Assembly (NCBI RefSeq): GCF_025643335.1
Contig: NZ_CP092489.1
Span: forward strand, 3,110,501-3,174,500
Length of the DNA: 64,000 nt
Direction of reading: 5' to 3'
Source: Endozoicomonas sp. Mp262
GTDB lineage: Bacteria > Pseudomonadota > Gammaproteobacteria > Pseudomonadales > Endozoicomonadaceae
Both the position numbers and the translations under genes were made by a program. Positions 44,598 to 54,202 of the stretch are shown here, piece after piece. The notes under the pieces were generated by a model. The model saw only the letters and a program-made list of their open reading frames with translations. It was not told the origin of the DNA and ran no database searches. The stretch's first letter is position 1. Each line of letters opens with the position of its first letter.

Positions 44598-46321
44598 ATC
44601 ATAAAAACAAGCTCACCTCCGGGAAACCCTCTAATCGGTGGCGATTGGCTGTCCTCAAGTCAATCATCCTGCTTGCCGGATTGACCATTGTTTACCGGGT
44701 TGTTGATCTCCAGCTACTGGACAGACATTTTCTACAAAATGAAGGCGATAAACGCTCCGTTCGTTATGAAAAAATCCCTGCTCACAGGGGTGTTATTTTC
44801 GATCGAAATGGTAAGCCGCTTGCAGTTAGTACCCCTGTTATCACTGTTTGGGCTGATCCCAGTGATTTGTTAGCTGTTAAGGAGCGATGGGGAGAGTTGG
44901 CCAGGCAGTTAAAAATGAACAAGTCCACTCTGGCCAAGCGGATCACTGAAAATCAGTCAAAGGAATTTATTTACCTGAAACGCCACCTGACCCCTGAGCA
45001 GGGCCAGCAACTTATGGCTCTTAAGGTACCTGGTTTGCAAATAATGGAGGAACATCGCCGTTATTATCCTGCCGGAGAGGTGACAGCCCATCTTGTAGGG
45101 TTTACCGATATTGATGAGACCGGGCAAGAAGGCATTGAACTGGGATATAACAAATGGCTCAAGGGGACACCGGGTAAGGTTCGGTATTTGAAAGATCGCC
45201 GGGGGAATCTTGCCAAGCAGGGTGAGTTGGTTGAGAGTGCCCAACCGGGTAAAGAATTGATGCTGAGCATAGATCTTGGGCTTCAGTACATGGCTTATCG
45301 GGAGCTGAAGAGAGCTGTGGGCCATCACAAGGCACGCGCAGGATCTCTGGTTATGCTGGATGTGGAAACCGGTGAAGTACTGGCAATGGTCAACCAGCCA
45401 TCCTATAACCCGAATAACCGTGCTGAAATGAAAGCGTACCGGATGCGCAACAGGGTTGTAACGGATGTCCTTGAACCGGGTTCTACGCTTAAGCCCTTCA
45501 CTGTAGCAGCGGCCCTTGAGTCGGGTAAATATGAAAAAGATACACCCGTGAATACCACACCCGGATATATGCGAATAGGGCATGATACGGTGCGGGATAT
45601 ACGCAATTATGGGCAGTTGGATGTTACCTCGGTATTAACCAAGTCCAGTAACATTGGTGTCACTAAAATGGCCATGGATATCGGGGTGGATAATTTGCTT
45701 GATATGTTAAGGCGCGTTGGCATAGGTCAGGCAACAGGTGTCGGCTTCCCGGGGGAAAGCACCGGCTATCTGCCTTATCGTGATCGCTGGAGCAATATTG
45801 AAGTGGCAACCCTGTCCTTTGGCTATGGCTTGACCGTGACACCTTTACAGTTGGCCCAGGCATACAGTGTGCTGGGTTCCAAGGGGATAATGAGGCCGAT
45901 TTCCTTAATTAAGCGTGATGTGACCCCGAAAGGTGTTCGGGTCATGGACAGGCAGGTGGCTAAGGATGTTCTGGAAATGCTTGTTACTGTAGTTCAGTCT
46001 GGCTCAGGGCGACGGGCAAAGGTGCAGTCCTACCAGGTGGGTGGTAAGACCGGTACTGCCAGAAAGGTGGGCAGCAATGGTTATTCGAACAGTCGTCATA
46101 TTGGTGTTTTTGCCGGGTTGGCGCCTATTGATAATCCACGCCTGGCAACGGTCATTGTTATTGATGAACCCACCGAAGGCGGTTATTACGGTGGGCTAAC
46201 TGCCGCGCCTGTGTTTTCGAAGGTCAATGCCCGTGCTCTAAGAATGTTAGGGGTTACCCCTGACCAGAAGGAGGTACTGACAGCCCGGCGTGATGATGAA
46301 AAGTTGGGTGGAGCAGGCTAG
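44594..46321 (+). CDS. ftsI: Septal transpeptidase FtsI (PBP3)
   Basis: A 575-aa class B penicillin-binding protein that cross-links septal peptidoglycan with FtsW. N-terminal transmembrane anchor (about residues 18-38), pedestal (RGVIFDRNGKPLAVSTPV), then the transpeptidase domain with SxxK in EPGSTLKPFTVAAALE, SSN in TKSSNIGVTKMA and KTGT in VGGKTGTARKV. The TAG stop codon (46319-46321) is the first three bases of an inserted palindromic element, so the natural C-terminus may have been trimmed or extended slightly. Confidence 0.96.
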   Translation: MNHKNKLTSGKPSNRWRLAVLKSIILLAGLTIVYRVVDLQLLDRHFLQNEGDKRSVRYEKIPAHRGVIFDRNGKPLAVSTPVITVWADPSDLLAVKERWGELARQLKMNKSTLAKRITENQSKEFIYLKRHLTPEQGQQLMALKVPGLQIMEEHRRYYPAGEVTAHLVGFTDIDETGQEGIELGYNKWLKGTPGKVRYLKDRRGNLAKQGELVESAQPGKELMLSIDLGLQYMAYRELKRAVGHHKARAGSLVMLDVETGEVLAMVNQPSYNPNNRAEMKAYRMRNRVVTDVLEPGSTLKPFTVAAALESGKYEKDTPVNTTPGYMRIGHDTVRDIRNYGQLDVTSVLTKSSNIGVTKMAMDIGVDNLLDMLRRVGIGQATGVGFPGESTGYLPYRDRWSNIEVATLSFGYGLTVTPLQLAQAYSVLGSKGIMRPISLIKRDVTPKGVRVMDRQVAKDVLEMLVTVVQSGSGRRAKVQSYQVGGKTGTARKVGSNGYSNSRHIGVFAGLAPIDNPRLATVIVIDEPTEGGYYGGLTAAPVFSKVNARALRMLGVTPDQKEVLTARRDDEKLGGAG

Positions 46322-46486
46322 CCCGGATATTTCATAAACTGCCCCGAGCATTGCGCAGGGCTTTGTGGTTCTAAGGAATTTTGTGAAGGAGTGCCGTACC
46401 AGGGAGTACGGTCGACTGAACAAAACTTTCTTAGAACCGCAAAGGACAAGTAAGGCCGGGAGCATGTTTATGAAATATCCGGGCTA
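46319..46486. repeat. Nested palindromic element (family 2) between ftsI and murE
   Basis: 168 bp with terminal inverted repeats TAGCCCGGATATTTCATAAA / TTTATGAAATATCCGGGCTA. Inside, CTTTGTGGTTCTAAG faces CTTAGAACCGCAAAG, and CCGTAC/GTACGG sits at the centre. Non-coding, MITE-like. It ends against a GGGGCTGTTG fragment of family 1 (46487-46496). Confidence 0.85.
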
Positions 46487-46501
46487 GGGGCTGTTGAAAC
46501 G
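46487..46501. repeat. Short family 1 end fragment
   Basis: GGGGCTGTTGAAACG following TA (46485-46486) matches the first bases of the 261-bp TA-flanked element. Too short to be sure. Confidence 0.4.
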
Positions 46502-46539
46502 TGCCGGGATGTTTTCATCAAATATGATTGGACTATGTG

Positions 46540-48045
46540 ATGAGTGAAAAGCCAATAGTAACCCTGAATGATGTACTGCGGACGTTAGGCCTGCCGTGTG
46601 TAGAGCCTGACCTGCCTGTTTCAGGGCTGGCCATTGATAGCCGTAAAGTTAAGGGGGGAGAGCTGTTTTTTGCTATCCCCGGCTTTTCATCCGATGGCAG
46701 GGATTATATTTCACAGGCTTTTAACAACGGAGCCTGTGCGGTTCTTGCTGAGTCAGGGCGTGAGCACGAGTTCAGACACCTGGCGGGTAAGCGGGAAACG
46801 CCTCTTATTTTTGTGGATGACTTACAGGATCAAGTGGGAGTTATCGCTAGTCGTTATTATCGGCCAGATACTGACAAAGTAAAGGTGGTTGGAGTAACGG
46901 GTACAAACGGTAAAACCTCCTGTTGCTGGTTTCTTTCCCGGCTTCTGGAGGGGTTGGATAGCCCCTGTGCCCTGATGGGAACGCTGGGAAAAGGCATGCC
47001 GGGAGCGCTTGAGCAAACACTTAATACCACGTCAGATGTGATATCCACCCACCAGTTTATTGCAGGATTGGGTGATCAGAATACCCCCGCCTTAGCCATG
47101 GAAGTGTCATCCCATGGTCTGGAACAGGGGCGGGTTGATGGGGTGCATTTTGATGTGGGCGTATTTACCAATCTTAGTCGTGATCATCTGGATTCTTACA
47201 ATAGCCTTGATGATTATGCCTTTGCCAAGTCAATGTTGTTTTCCAACTGCCGCTTGGGAGCGGCGGTTATCAACATGGATGATGATTACAGCGAAATGAT
47301 GCTGGCTGCTTGCCCGGATGAGATACCGGTGATTACCTGGTCACAAACAAACCCTGCCGCGGATGTCTACGGGGCAGATATCCGTCTGTTGCCCCATGGT
47401 ATTGCGGCCACTGTTCATACTCCCTGGGGAGCATACCCCATTGAAGCGCCATTAATGGGGCGGTTCAACCTGGAAAATCTATTAACTGTTCTGGCTGTTC
47501 TTGGTGCTCAGGGATACTGTCTTGACCGGGTGGTGCCCCTGATCTCCAGGCTAACCACCGTTCCTGGCCGTATGCAGCGGCTAGGGGGGAATAATAAACC
47601 ATTGGTTCTGGTGGATTATGCCCATACGCCGGATGCCCTGAAAAATGCCCTTGAGGCTCTGCGGGAGCATGGTGCCAGCAAGTTAACCTGCGTATTTGGC
47701 TGCGGGGGAGACCGTGACCGGGGCAAGCGGCCTTTAATGGCAGAAGCGGCTATTGCCGGGGCGGATGAAGTGATTGTAACCAGCGATAACCCCCGTACCG
47801 AAAAGCCTGAAGCCATCATCGCAGACATTCTTGAGGGAATTGCTCCGCAAGACCAGGAGCGGGTTTCCACAGTGACGGATAGGGCGTCCGCCATTGCCGG
47901 TGCTATTGCCGCGGCCAGCGTTGAAGAGATCGTTTTAATAGCTGGCAAAGGGCATGAGAGTTATCAGGAAGTGAACGGGATAAGGCACGCCTTTGATGAC
48001 TGTGAGCAGGTTCAGAAAGCACTTGATAACTGGAGTCGCAAATGA
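46540..48045 (+). CDS. murE: UDP-MurNAc-tripeptide synthetase MurE
   Basis: A 501-aa cytoplasmic ligase adding the third stem-peptide residue. ATP site VVGVTGTNGKTSCCWFLSRL; the SDNPRTEKPEAI segment has the DNPR motif that selects meso-diaminopimelate. VDYAHTPDALKNALEAL and GCGGDRDRGKRPLM are also diagnostic. ATG 46540 is preferred over TTG 46528; neither has a good ribosome site, perhaps because the palindromic insertion replaced the original upstream sequence. Confidence 0.96.
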   Translation: MSEKPIVTLNDVLRTLGLPCVEPDLPVSGLAIDSRKVKGGELFFAIPGFSSDGRDYISQAFNNGACAVLAESGREHEFRHLAGKRETPLIFVDDLQDQVGVIASRYYRPDTDKVKVVGVTGTNGKTSCCWFLSRLLEGLDSPCALMGTLGKGMPGALEQTLNTTSDVISTHQFIAGLGDQNTPALAMEVSSHGLEQGRVDGVHFDVGVFTNLSRDHLDSYNSLDDYAFAKSMLFSNCRLGAAVINMDDDYSEMMLAACPDEIPVITWSQTNPAADVYGADIRLLPHGIAATVHTPWGAYPIEAPLMGRFNLENLLTVLAVLGAQGYCLDRVVPLISRLTTVPGRMQRLGGNNKPLVLVDYAHTPDALKNALEALREHGASKLTCVFGCGGDRDRGKRPLMAEAAIAGADEVIVTSDNPRTEKPEAIIADILEGIAPQDQERVSTVTDRASAIAGAIAAASVEEIVLIAGKGHESYQEVNGIRHAFDDCEQVQKALDNWSRK

Positions 48046-49448
48046 TCAGGCCTTTTACCCTGAAGGAAATTGCAGAATGTTTGAATGGGCAGGTTGCCGG
48101 GGAAAGTCAGTCGGTGGCGATTGACAGGGTAAGTATTGATACCCGTTCTTTAACGGGTGGCGAGTTGTTTGTTGCCATAAAAGGCCCTCACTTTGATGGG
48201 CATGACTTTCTTCCTCAAGCGGAACAGGCTGGCGCGGCGGCTGTGGTGGTTGAAGTTCTGGCAGAGAACTGCAGGCTTCCCCAAATCAGGGTGGCTGATA
48301 CCTTTAAGACGCTGGGACAGCTGGGAAAGCTTAACCGTGATCAGTTTCAGGGCCTGGTGACCGCTATCACCGGTTCTTGCGGTAAAACCTCGGTGAAGGA
48401 AATGTTGGCTGCTGTATTGGCTGAGCAGTCAGAAGTGTGGTCAACCCGCGGTAATCTTAATAATGGCTATGGTGTGCCCTTAACATTGCTGGAAATAAGT
48501 GAGAAGCACCATAAGGCTGTTATTGAGCTGGGTACAAGTTCTCCCGGGGAGATTGAATATATTGCCCAACTGGCAAAACCGGATATCTCTGTAATAACCA
48601 ATGCTGCTGAGGCTCACCTTGAAGAGCTAGGGTCTGTGGCCGGTGTTGCCCATGAAAAGGGGTATATCCTGGATTCTCTGGATAGCGGTGGTATTGCGGT
48701 ATTAAACCGGGATGATGCATTTTACCAGGAGTGGTATGACCGGGTATTGAAAGTTCAGGGCAGAAGCGTCATGAGTTTCAGCGTGGAAAGCACGGAGGCT
48801 GACGTTTTTGCCTCTGAGATAGAGACCACAGAGCAGGGCATGCGTTTTAAGCTCAACGCCCAGGGACAGGTTGTACCTGTGACCCTTGCCTTTTGGGGGC
48901 GGCACCAGGTTCTTAATGCCTGTTGTGCAGCGGCGGCAGCCTTGGCCGGTGGAACAATGCTGGACATTGTTGTCCGTGGATTGGAAAATGCCCGGCCTTA
49001 TCAAAGAAGAGGCCTTCGCTATCAAGTGAGCCGGGGTGGACGTAAACTCATGATTTTCGATGAGACCTACAATGCCAACCCCAAGGCAACCCTGGCAGCG
49101 ATTGAGCATCTGTCCGGCTACAACGGTCTGAAAATCATGGCGTTTGGCGATATGCTGGAACTGGGTTCAGTGGCTGAAGCCCGGCACCGTGATATGGGTT
49201 TATACGCTAAAGAAGTGGGTATTGATTATTTTGCCGGCTTTGGGACGCTGGCGAACCTTGCGTGTCAGGCATTTGGTAAGGGAGGGTGTCACTTTGAGGA
49301 CAAGACTGCACTGACGGAGTGGATTGGGGACCTTATCAACAAAGGTTCTGATGAGGTTGTGTCAGTGCTTGTTAAGGGTTCAAGGGGCATGGGCATGTTG
49401 GATGTTGTTAGGTCTCTGGTGGGACCGGAATACAAGGGAGAGCGCTAG
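48042..49448 (+). CDS. murF: UDP-MurNAc-tripeptide-D-Ala-D-Ala ligase MurF
   Basis: A 468-aa ligase adding D-Ala-D-Ala. AITGSCGKTSVKEMLAAVLA is the ATP loop; STRGNLNNGYGVPLTLLEI and IFDETYNANPKATLAAIEHL are MurF-specific. Overlaps murE by 4 bp (ATGA); stop abuts the mraY start. Confidence 0.96.
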   Translation: MIRPFTLKEIAECLNGQVAGESQSVAIDRVSIDTRSLTGGELFVAIKGPHFDGHDFLPQAEQAGAAAVVVEVLAENCRLPQIRVADTFKTLGQLGKLNRDQFQGLVTAITGSCGKTSVKEMLAAVLAEQSEVWSTRGNLNNGYGVPLTLLEISEKHHKAVIELGTSSPGEIEYIAQLAKPDISVITNAAEAHLEELGSVAGVAHEKGYILDSLDSGGIAVLNRDDAFYQEWYDRVLKVQGRSVMSFSVESTEADVFASEIETTEQGMRFKLNAQGQVVPVTLAFWGRHQVLNACCAAAAALAGGTMLDIVVRGLENARPYQRRGLRYQVSRGGRKLMIFDETYNANPKATLAAIEHLSGYNGLKIMAFGDMLELGSVAEARHRDMGLYAKEVGIDYFAGFGTLANLACQAFGKGGCHFEDKTALTEWIGDLINKGSDEVVSVLVKGSRGMGMLDVVRSLVGPEYKGER

Positions 49449-50531
49449 ATGCTGCTCTGGTTGGCAGATTTTTTATCCCAATATTATCATGGGTTTACAA
49501 TTTTTAATTACCTTACGCTCAGGGCAATCTTCGGGGTGTTGACGGCTCTGGGTATAAGTTTGTGGCTGGGTCCCCATATGATTCGGCGTCTTAGCTACCA
49601 TCAGATTGGACAGAGTGTCCGGGATGACGGACCCAAAAGCCATTTAAGTAAGGCAGGCACCCCGACCATGGGTGGCGCTTTGATACTGGTTTCAATTGCT
49701 ATCAGCACTGTGCTGTGGGGGAATCTGAATAATAAGTACATTTGGGTTGTGATGCTGGTCACGGCAGTGTTCGGCGTGGTTGGCTGGGTTGATGATTATC
49801 GTAAGGTTGTTGAGAAAAACTCCAGGGGCTTACCGGCCAGGTGGAAGTTTTTCTGGCAATCCATGGCTGGGGCAGGCGCTGCCCTCTTTTTGTTTTATAC
49901 CGCGCAGGATCCGGTAGAAACATCGCTGATTGTTCCTTTCTTTAAAAGTGTTTCCATTCAGCTCGGCCCGTTTTTTATGCTGCTGACTTACCTGACTATC
50001 GTGGGAACCAGTAATGCGGTGAACCTGACGGACGGACTGGATGGCCTGGCTATTATGCCCACGGTATTGGTGAGTTCGGCACTGGGAGTATTCGCCTATG
50101 TCAGTGGGCATGCCAGTTTTGCCCAATACCTGCTGATTCCGGCTATACCCGGGGCGGGTGAACTGGTTATATTCTGTGGTGCCATTGCCGGTGCTGGACT
50201 GGGTTTTCTCTGGTTTAACACTTACCCGGCCCAGGTGTTTATGGGGGATGTTGGCGCCCTGGCTTTGGGGGCTGCCCTTGGCGTGGTGGCTGTGATTGTC
50301 AGGCAGGAAATCGTGCTGGTAATCATGGGCGGTGTCTTTGTTATGGAAACGGTGTCTGTGATTCTTCAGGTGGCCTCTTTTAAGCTTACCGGTCGTCGTA
50401 TTTTCAGAATGGCGCCTTTACATCATCACTTTGAATTGAAAGGCTGGCCTGAACCCCGGGTTATTGTCCGGTTCTGGATTATTACATTAGTCCTGGTTCT
50501 GATTGGTCTGGCGACCCTGAAAATACGCTGA
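49449..50531 (+). CDS. mraY: Phospho-MurNAc-pentapeptide translocase MraY
   Basis: A 360-aa membrane enzyme that makes lipid I by moving phospho-MurNAc-pentapeptide to undecaprenyl phosphate. About ten transmembrane segments. Catalytic blocks: [28 protein letters not shown] (DD motif), [21 protein letters not shown], and [13 protein letters not shown] near the end. Confidence 0.97.
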   Translation: MLLWLADFLSQYYHGFTIFNYLTLRAIFGVLTALGISLWLGPHMIRRLSYHQIGQSVRDDGPKSHLSKAGTPTMGGALILVSIAISTVLWGNLNNKYIWVVMLVTAVFGVVGWVDDYRKVVEKNSRGLPARWKFFWQSMAGAGAALFLFYTAQDPVETSLIVPFFKSVSIQLGPFFMLLTYLTIVGTSNAVNLTDGLDGLAIMPTVLVSSALGVFAYVSGHASFAQYLLIPAIPGAGELVIFCGAIAGAGLGFLWFNTYPAQVFMGDVGALALGAALGVVAVIVRQEIVLVIMGGVFVMETVSVILQVASFKLTGRRIFRMAPLHHHFELKGWPEPRVIVRFWIITLVLVLIGLATLKIR

Positions 50532-50566
50532 GTTGTTATGGTTTTGATCTGGGAATGGAGAGAATA

Positions 50567-51940
50567 GTGGCTTTGATTAGCTCAAGTTGCAGGCGGGTTG
50601 TTGTTGGTCTTGGCAAGACCGGTATGTCCTGTGTCCGCTATCTTGCCCGTAAGGGATTGCCATTCTCAGTGGTGGATAGCCGCCAGCATCCTCCGGGTCT
50701 TGATGAACTGTCCAGTGACTATCCCCGTGTGCCTGTATTTGCAGGTGGCTTTAAGCAGGATATTCTCAATGGGGCAGATGAGCTGATCATTAGTCCCGGG
50801 GTTGCCCTGGCCCAGCCGGAAATTGCCGAAGCCATTGCCGGTGGCGTGAAAGTAGCCGGAGATATTGAACTGTTTTTCCGTGCTGTGGGTGATACACCTG
50901 TCGTTGCCATAACGGGTTCAAACGGAAAAAGCACCGTCACCACGCTACTTGGGCTTATGGCGGAGGAGGCCGGAATTAATGTTGCCGTCGGTGGCAATAT
51001 AGGAATACCGGCTTTGGAGTTATTAGCGCAAAAAGCGGATCTTTATATTCTTGAGCTTTCCAGTTTTCAGCTGGAAACCACGGATTCAATGCAGGCGGCG
51101 GCAGCGACTGTTTTGAATATGAGTCCTGATCATATGGACCGATACCCATCCCCGGTTGAATACCATGCCGCTAAGCAGCGGGTTTATAAAGGGTGCAAGG
51201 TGGCCGTTCACAATCTCGATGATCCCTTGACGGCTCCCCTGTTACCTGCCTCTACACCTGCAATAACTTTTTCTGGCCGAATGCCGGATATTGGCCAGTA
51301 TGGGCTGGAGGTTGATAAAGAGTCAGGATGCTGTTGGTTAGTAAAGGGAACAACACGGCTGCTTGATACATCAGAAATGCTTATGGTGGGGCAGCACAAC
51401 TATATGAATGCCCTGGCAGCCCTGGCGCTGGGTGAGGCGGTGGGGTTGGAGCTGGAACCTATGTTGAATGCCTTGCGCCGGTTTCCCGGCTTGCCACACC
51501 GCTGTCAGTGGGTTGCACAGCGGAATCAGGTTAATTGGTTTAATGATTCCAAAGCAACCAATGTGGGGGCATGTACGGCAGCTATTAATGGTTTGGGAAC
51601 CAGTATCGCAGGTAAAATTGTACTGATAGCCGGTGGTGATGGTAAGGGAGCGGATTTTTCTGAATTGTGCCAGCCGGTGAGCCGTTATGTCCGTCGACTG
51701 GTCTTGATTGGCAGGGATGCATCGATTATTGAGAGCCAGCTTAGTGGCTCTGTGGCAATCAGCCGTGCCCGGACATTAGCAGATGCTGTGGCTATAGGCG
51801 AGCATGAAAGCCAGCCTGGCGATGCCGTCCTGCTGGCGCCAGCCTGCGCCAGTTTTGATATGTTTAAAAGTTTTGAACACCGGGGGGATGAGTTTTGCAA
51901 GCTGGTTGTTAACCGGCTTAAGGAGAGTGCCCCATGCTGA
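50567..51940 (+). CDS. murD: UDP-MurNAc-L-alanine:D-glutamate ligase MurD
   Basis: A 457-aa cytoplasmic ligase adding D-Glu. Rossmann-like start VVVGLGKTGMSCVRYLARKG; ATP loop VAITGSNGKSTVTTLLGLMA; then LELSSFQLETTDSMQAAAAT and VNWFNDSKATNVGACTAAIN. GTG 50567 is preferred, as GGAGAG precedes it by 5 bases, while ATG 50555 has no spaced ribosome site. Overlaps ftsW by 7 bp. Confidence 0.95.
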   Translation: MALISSSCRRVVVGLGKTGMSCVRYLARKGLPFSVVDSRQHPPGLDELSSDYPRVPVFAGGFKQDILNGADELIISPGVALAQPEIAEAIAGGVKVAGDIELFFRAVGDTPVVAITGSNGKSTVTTLLGLMAEEAGINVAVGGNIGIPALELLAQKADLYILELSSFQLETTDSMQAAAATVLNMSPDHMDRYPSPVEYHAAKQRVYKGCKVAVHNLDDPLTAPLLPASTPAITFSGRMPDIGQYGLEVDKESGCCWLVKGTTRLLDTSEMLMVGQHNYMNALAALALGEAVGLELEPMLNALRRFPGLPHRCQWVAQRNQVNWFNDSKATNVGACTAAINGLGTSIAGKIVLIAGGDGKGADFSELCQPVSRYVRRLVLIGRDASIIESQLSGSVAISRARTLADAVAIGEHESQPGDAVLLAPACASFDMFKSFEHRGDEFCKLVVNRLKESAPC

Positions 51941-53112
51941 CTCAACAGACGGCATTGGGTGTTGATAGTGCTGATTCGAAGCATATAGACTTTACGCTGA
52001 TTGCGGCATTGCTGCTGCTTATCTTTACCGGCCTGGTGATGGCCAGTTCTGCATCCCTGGATATTTCCAATAATCTTTTTTCCAATCCTTTCCGAATTTT
52101 GCTGAAACAGGGCATGTTCGTGTGTGCCGGACTCGGTATCATCGGTGTGATGCTACTGGTGCCTATTGCAACCATTGAGCGGTATAGCTGGTCACTGTTA
52201 TTCCTGGCTTTTGCCTTATTGATTCTTGTACTGGTTGTTGGGCGGGAGGTTAATGGCAGCGTTCGCTGGATACCGCTGGGTATCTTTAATTTGCAGGCAT
52301 CGGAGGCAGCCAAGCTTTGTATTGTTATCTATCTTGCCGCCTATTTGGTGAGGCGGTTGGATGAGGTAAGGAATCAGTGGAGTGGATTCCTTAAGCCTAT
52401 GGCTGTACTGGGGCTTTCGGCAGCCCTGTTGCTGCTGGAGCCGGACTTCGGCTCACTGGTTGTACTGATGGGTGCCTCCCTGGGTATGATTTTTATGGCG
52501 GGAGCCAGGGTGCTGCCTTTCATCCTGCTTATTATTTGTATGTGCGCACTGATTGTTCTGCTGATTGTGGTAGAACCTTACAGAATGGCAAGGCTGGCCT
52601 CCTATATGGATCCCTGGGCCCATGCCTTTGATAGCGGCTATCAGTTAACCCAGTCCCTGATTGCCTTTGGTCGGGGCGAGCTGCTGGGAGAGGGGCTTGG
52701 TAATAGTATTCAGAAGCTGTTTTACCTGCCAGAGGCGCATACTGATTTTGTTTATGCAGTACTGGCTGAAGAGTTTGGTGTCATAGGCAGCCTCGGCATT
52801 TTATCACTATTGATTTTTGTGGCCTGGCGGTCATTACAGATTGGTTTCAGGGCTGAGCGATTGGGACTGCTTTTTCATGGCTTTGTGGCCTATGGCATAT
52901 CCCTTCTGTTTATCAGTCAGGCGCTTATTAATATTGGTGTAAATACTGGCCTATTGCCCACTAAAGGATTGGCGTTGCCTTTGATAAGCTACGGAGGCAG
53001 TAGTTTATTAATTAACTGCCTTGCGTTTGGAATTATTATTCGAGTTGATTATGAGCGAAGGCTGGAAAAAGCAAGACAAAAGTACAAAAAGGAAAAAGAT
53101 GGTGCCACATGA
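51934..53112 (+). CDS. ftsW: Septal glycosyltransferase FtsW
   Basis: A 392-aa SEDS-family lipid II polymerase with about ten transmembrane helices, partner of FtsI. Conserved blocks VNGSVRWIPLGIFNLQASE, LLEPDFGSLVVLMGASLGMI, GLGNSIQKLFYLPEAHTDFV with YAVLAEEFG, and GLLPTKGLALPLISYGGSSL. Its 3' end overlaps murG by 14 bp. Confidence 0.96.
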   Translation: MLTQQTALGVDSADSKHIDFTLIAALLLLIFTGLVMASSASLDISNNLFSNPFRILLKQGMFVCAGLGIIGVMLLVPIATIERYSWSLLFLAFALLILVLVVGREVNGSVRWIPLGIFNLQASEAAKLCIVIYLAAYLVRRLDEVRNQWSGFLKPMAVLGLSAALLLLEPDFGSLVVLMGASLGMIFMAGARVLPFILLIICMCALIVLLIVVEPYRMARLASYMDPWAHAFDSGYQLTQSLIAFGRGELLGEGLGNSIQKLFYLPEAHTDFVYAVLAEEFGVIGSLGILSLLIFVAWRSLQIGFRAERLGLLFHGFVAYGISLLFISQALINIGVNTGLLPTKGLALPLISYGGSSLLINCLAFGIIIRVDYERRLEKARQKYKKEKDGAT

Positions 53113-54202
53113 CAGTGGTCCTGTGATTGTTGTTATGGCAGGAGGAACGGGAGGGCATATTTTCCCTGCCCTGGCTACGGCAGCAGAGCTTGAATCCCGT
53201 GGTTATCGAGTGCACTGGCTGGGAACACCAGGGAGTATGGAGGCTGACCTGGTACCACGACACGGGTTTGAGATTAGCTTTATACCTATAACCGGGGTGA
53301 GAGGCAAAAAGATGCTGTACTGGCTGAAAGCACCCTGGCTTATTGGTAAATCCATCCTTAAGGCAATGGCTTTATTGAGAGAACAAAAACCTGTCTGTGT
53401 GCTTGGTATGGGCGGTTATGTGACCGGGCCAGGAGGTGTTGCGGCAAAATTGCTGGGTATCCCTCTGGTTATTCATGAGCAGAATGCCATACCGGGGTTG
53501 ACCAATAAATTGCTCTCCAGCTTGGCTACAAAGGTTTTGGAAGCTTTCCCGGGAACCTTTTCCGGAAAAAAATTCAAGAAAGTGAAAAGAAAGCTGTTTA
53601 CCACAGGAAATCCGGTAAGATCGTCTATCGCTTCAGAAAATGATTATCATGCAGGCAAGTCACTGAAATTGCTGGTGATTGGAGGCAGTCGGGGCGCTGT
53701 GGCTATTAATAAGCTGATACCCCAGCTATTGGCACGTTATAAAGGTGGGCTGGATATTTGGCATCAAACCGGGAAGAATAATATTGATGACTGCCTTTCT
53801 GACTACCGGAAATTGGAAGCCGACGATATAAAATCCTATAAGGTTGAGCCGTTTATTGATGACATGGCTCAGGCTTATGAATGGGCGGATATAGTACTAT
53901 GTCGCTCAGGTGCCCTGACAGTGTCTGAGTTGGCGGTTGCTGGCCGGCCAGCCATTCTTGTACCTTTCCCTTATGCTGTTGACGATCATCAAACAGCCAA
54001 TGGTCGCTATTTGACTGATAATGGGGCGGCGGTGATGATTCAGCAAGATCAATTGGACGAAGAAGCTTTGACAACGTTATTGATGAGTTTGGGACGCGAC
54101 CCGGCTCGCCTGCAATCCATGGCAGCTGCGGCAAAATCCGTTGGACGCTCCCGGGCAACCCGTGAAGTGGCAGACCATTGTCTGGAGGTTTGTCATGGGT
54201 GA
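53099..54202 (+). CDS. murG: Lipid II-forming GlcNAc transferase MurG
   Basis: A 367-aa peripheral membrane glycosyltransferase adding GlcNAc to lipid [21 protein letters not shown] is the N-terminal Gly-rich loop; [20 protein letters not shown] and [17 protein letters not shown] follow; [20 protein letters not shown] marks the UDP-GlcNAc site. ATG 53099 has AAGGA upstream and gives [12 protein letters not shown]; earlier in-frame starts lie deep in ftsW. Confidence 0.96.
   Translation: MVPHDSGPVIVVMAGGTGGHIFPALATAAELESRGYRVHWLGTPGSMEADLVPRHGFEISFIPITGVRGKKMLYWLKAPWLIGKSILKAMALLREQKPVCVLGMGGYVTGPGGVAAKLLGIPLVIHEQNAIPGLTNKLLSSLATKVLEAFPGTFSGKKFKKVKRKLFTTGNPVRSSIASENDYHAGKSLKLLVIGGSRGAVAINKLIPQLLARYKGGLDIWHQTGKNNIDDCLSDYRKLEADDIKSYKVEPFIDDMAQAYEWADIVLCRSGALTVSELAVAGRPAILVPFPYAVDDHQTANGRYLTDNGAAVMIQQDQLDEEALTTLLMSLGRDPARLQSMAAAAKSVGRSRATREVADHCLEVCHG

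Noticed and set aside
53021-53098. Longer MurG start within ftsW
   Set aside because: No ribosome site; the ATG at 53099 gives the conserved short N-terminus with AAGGA upstream.
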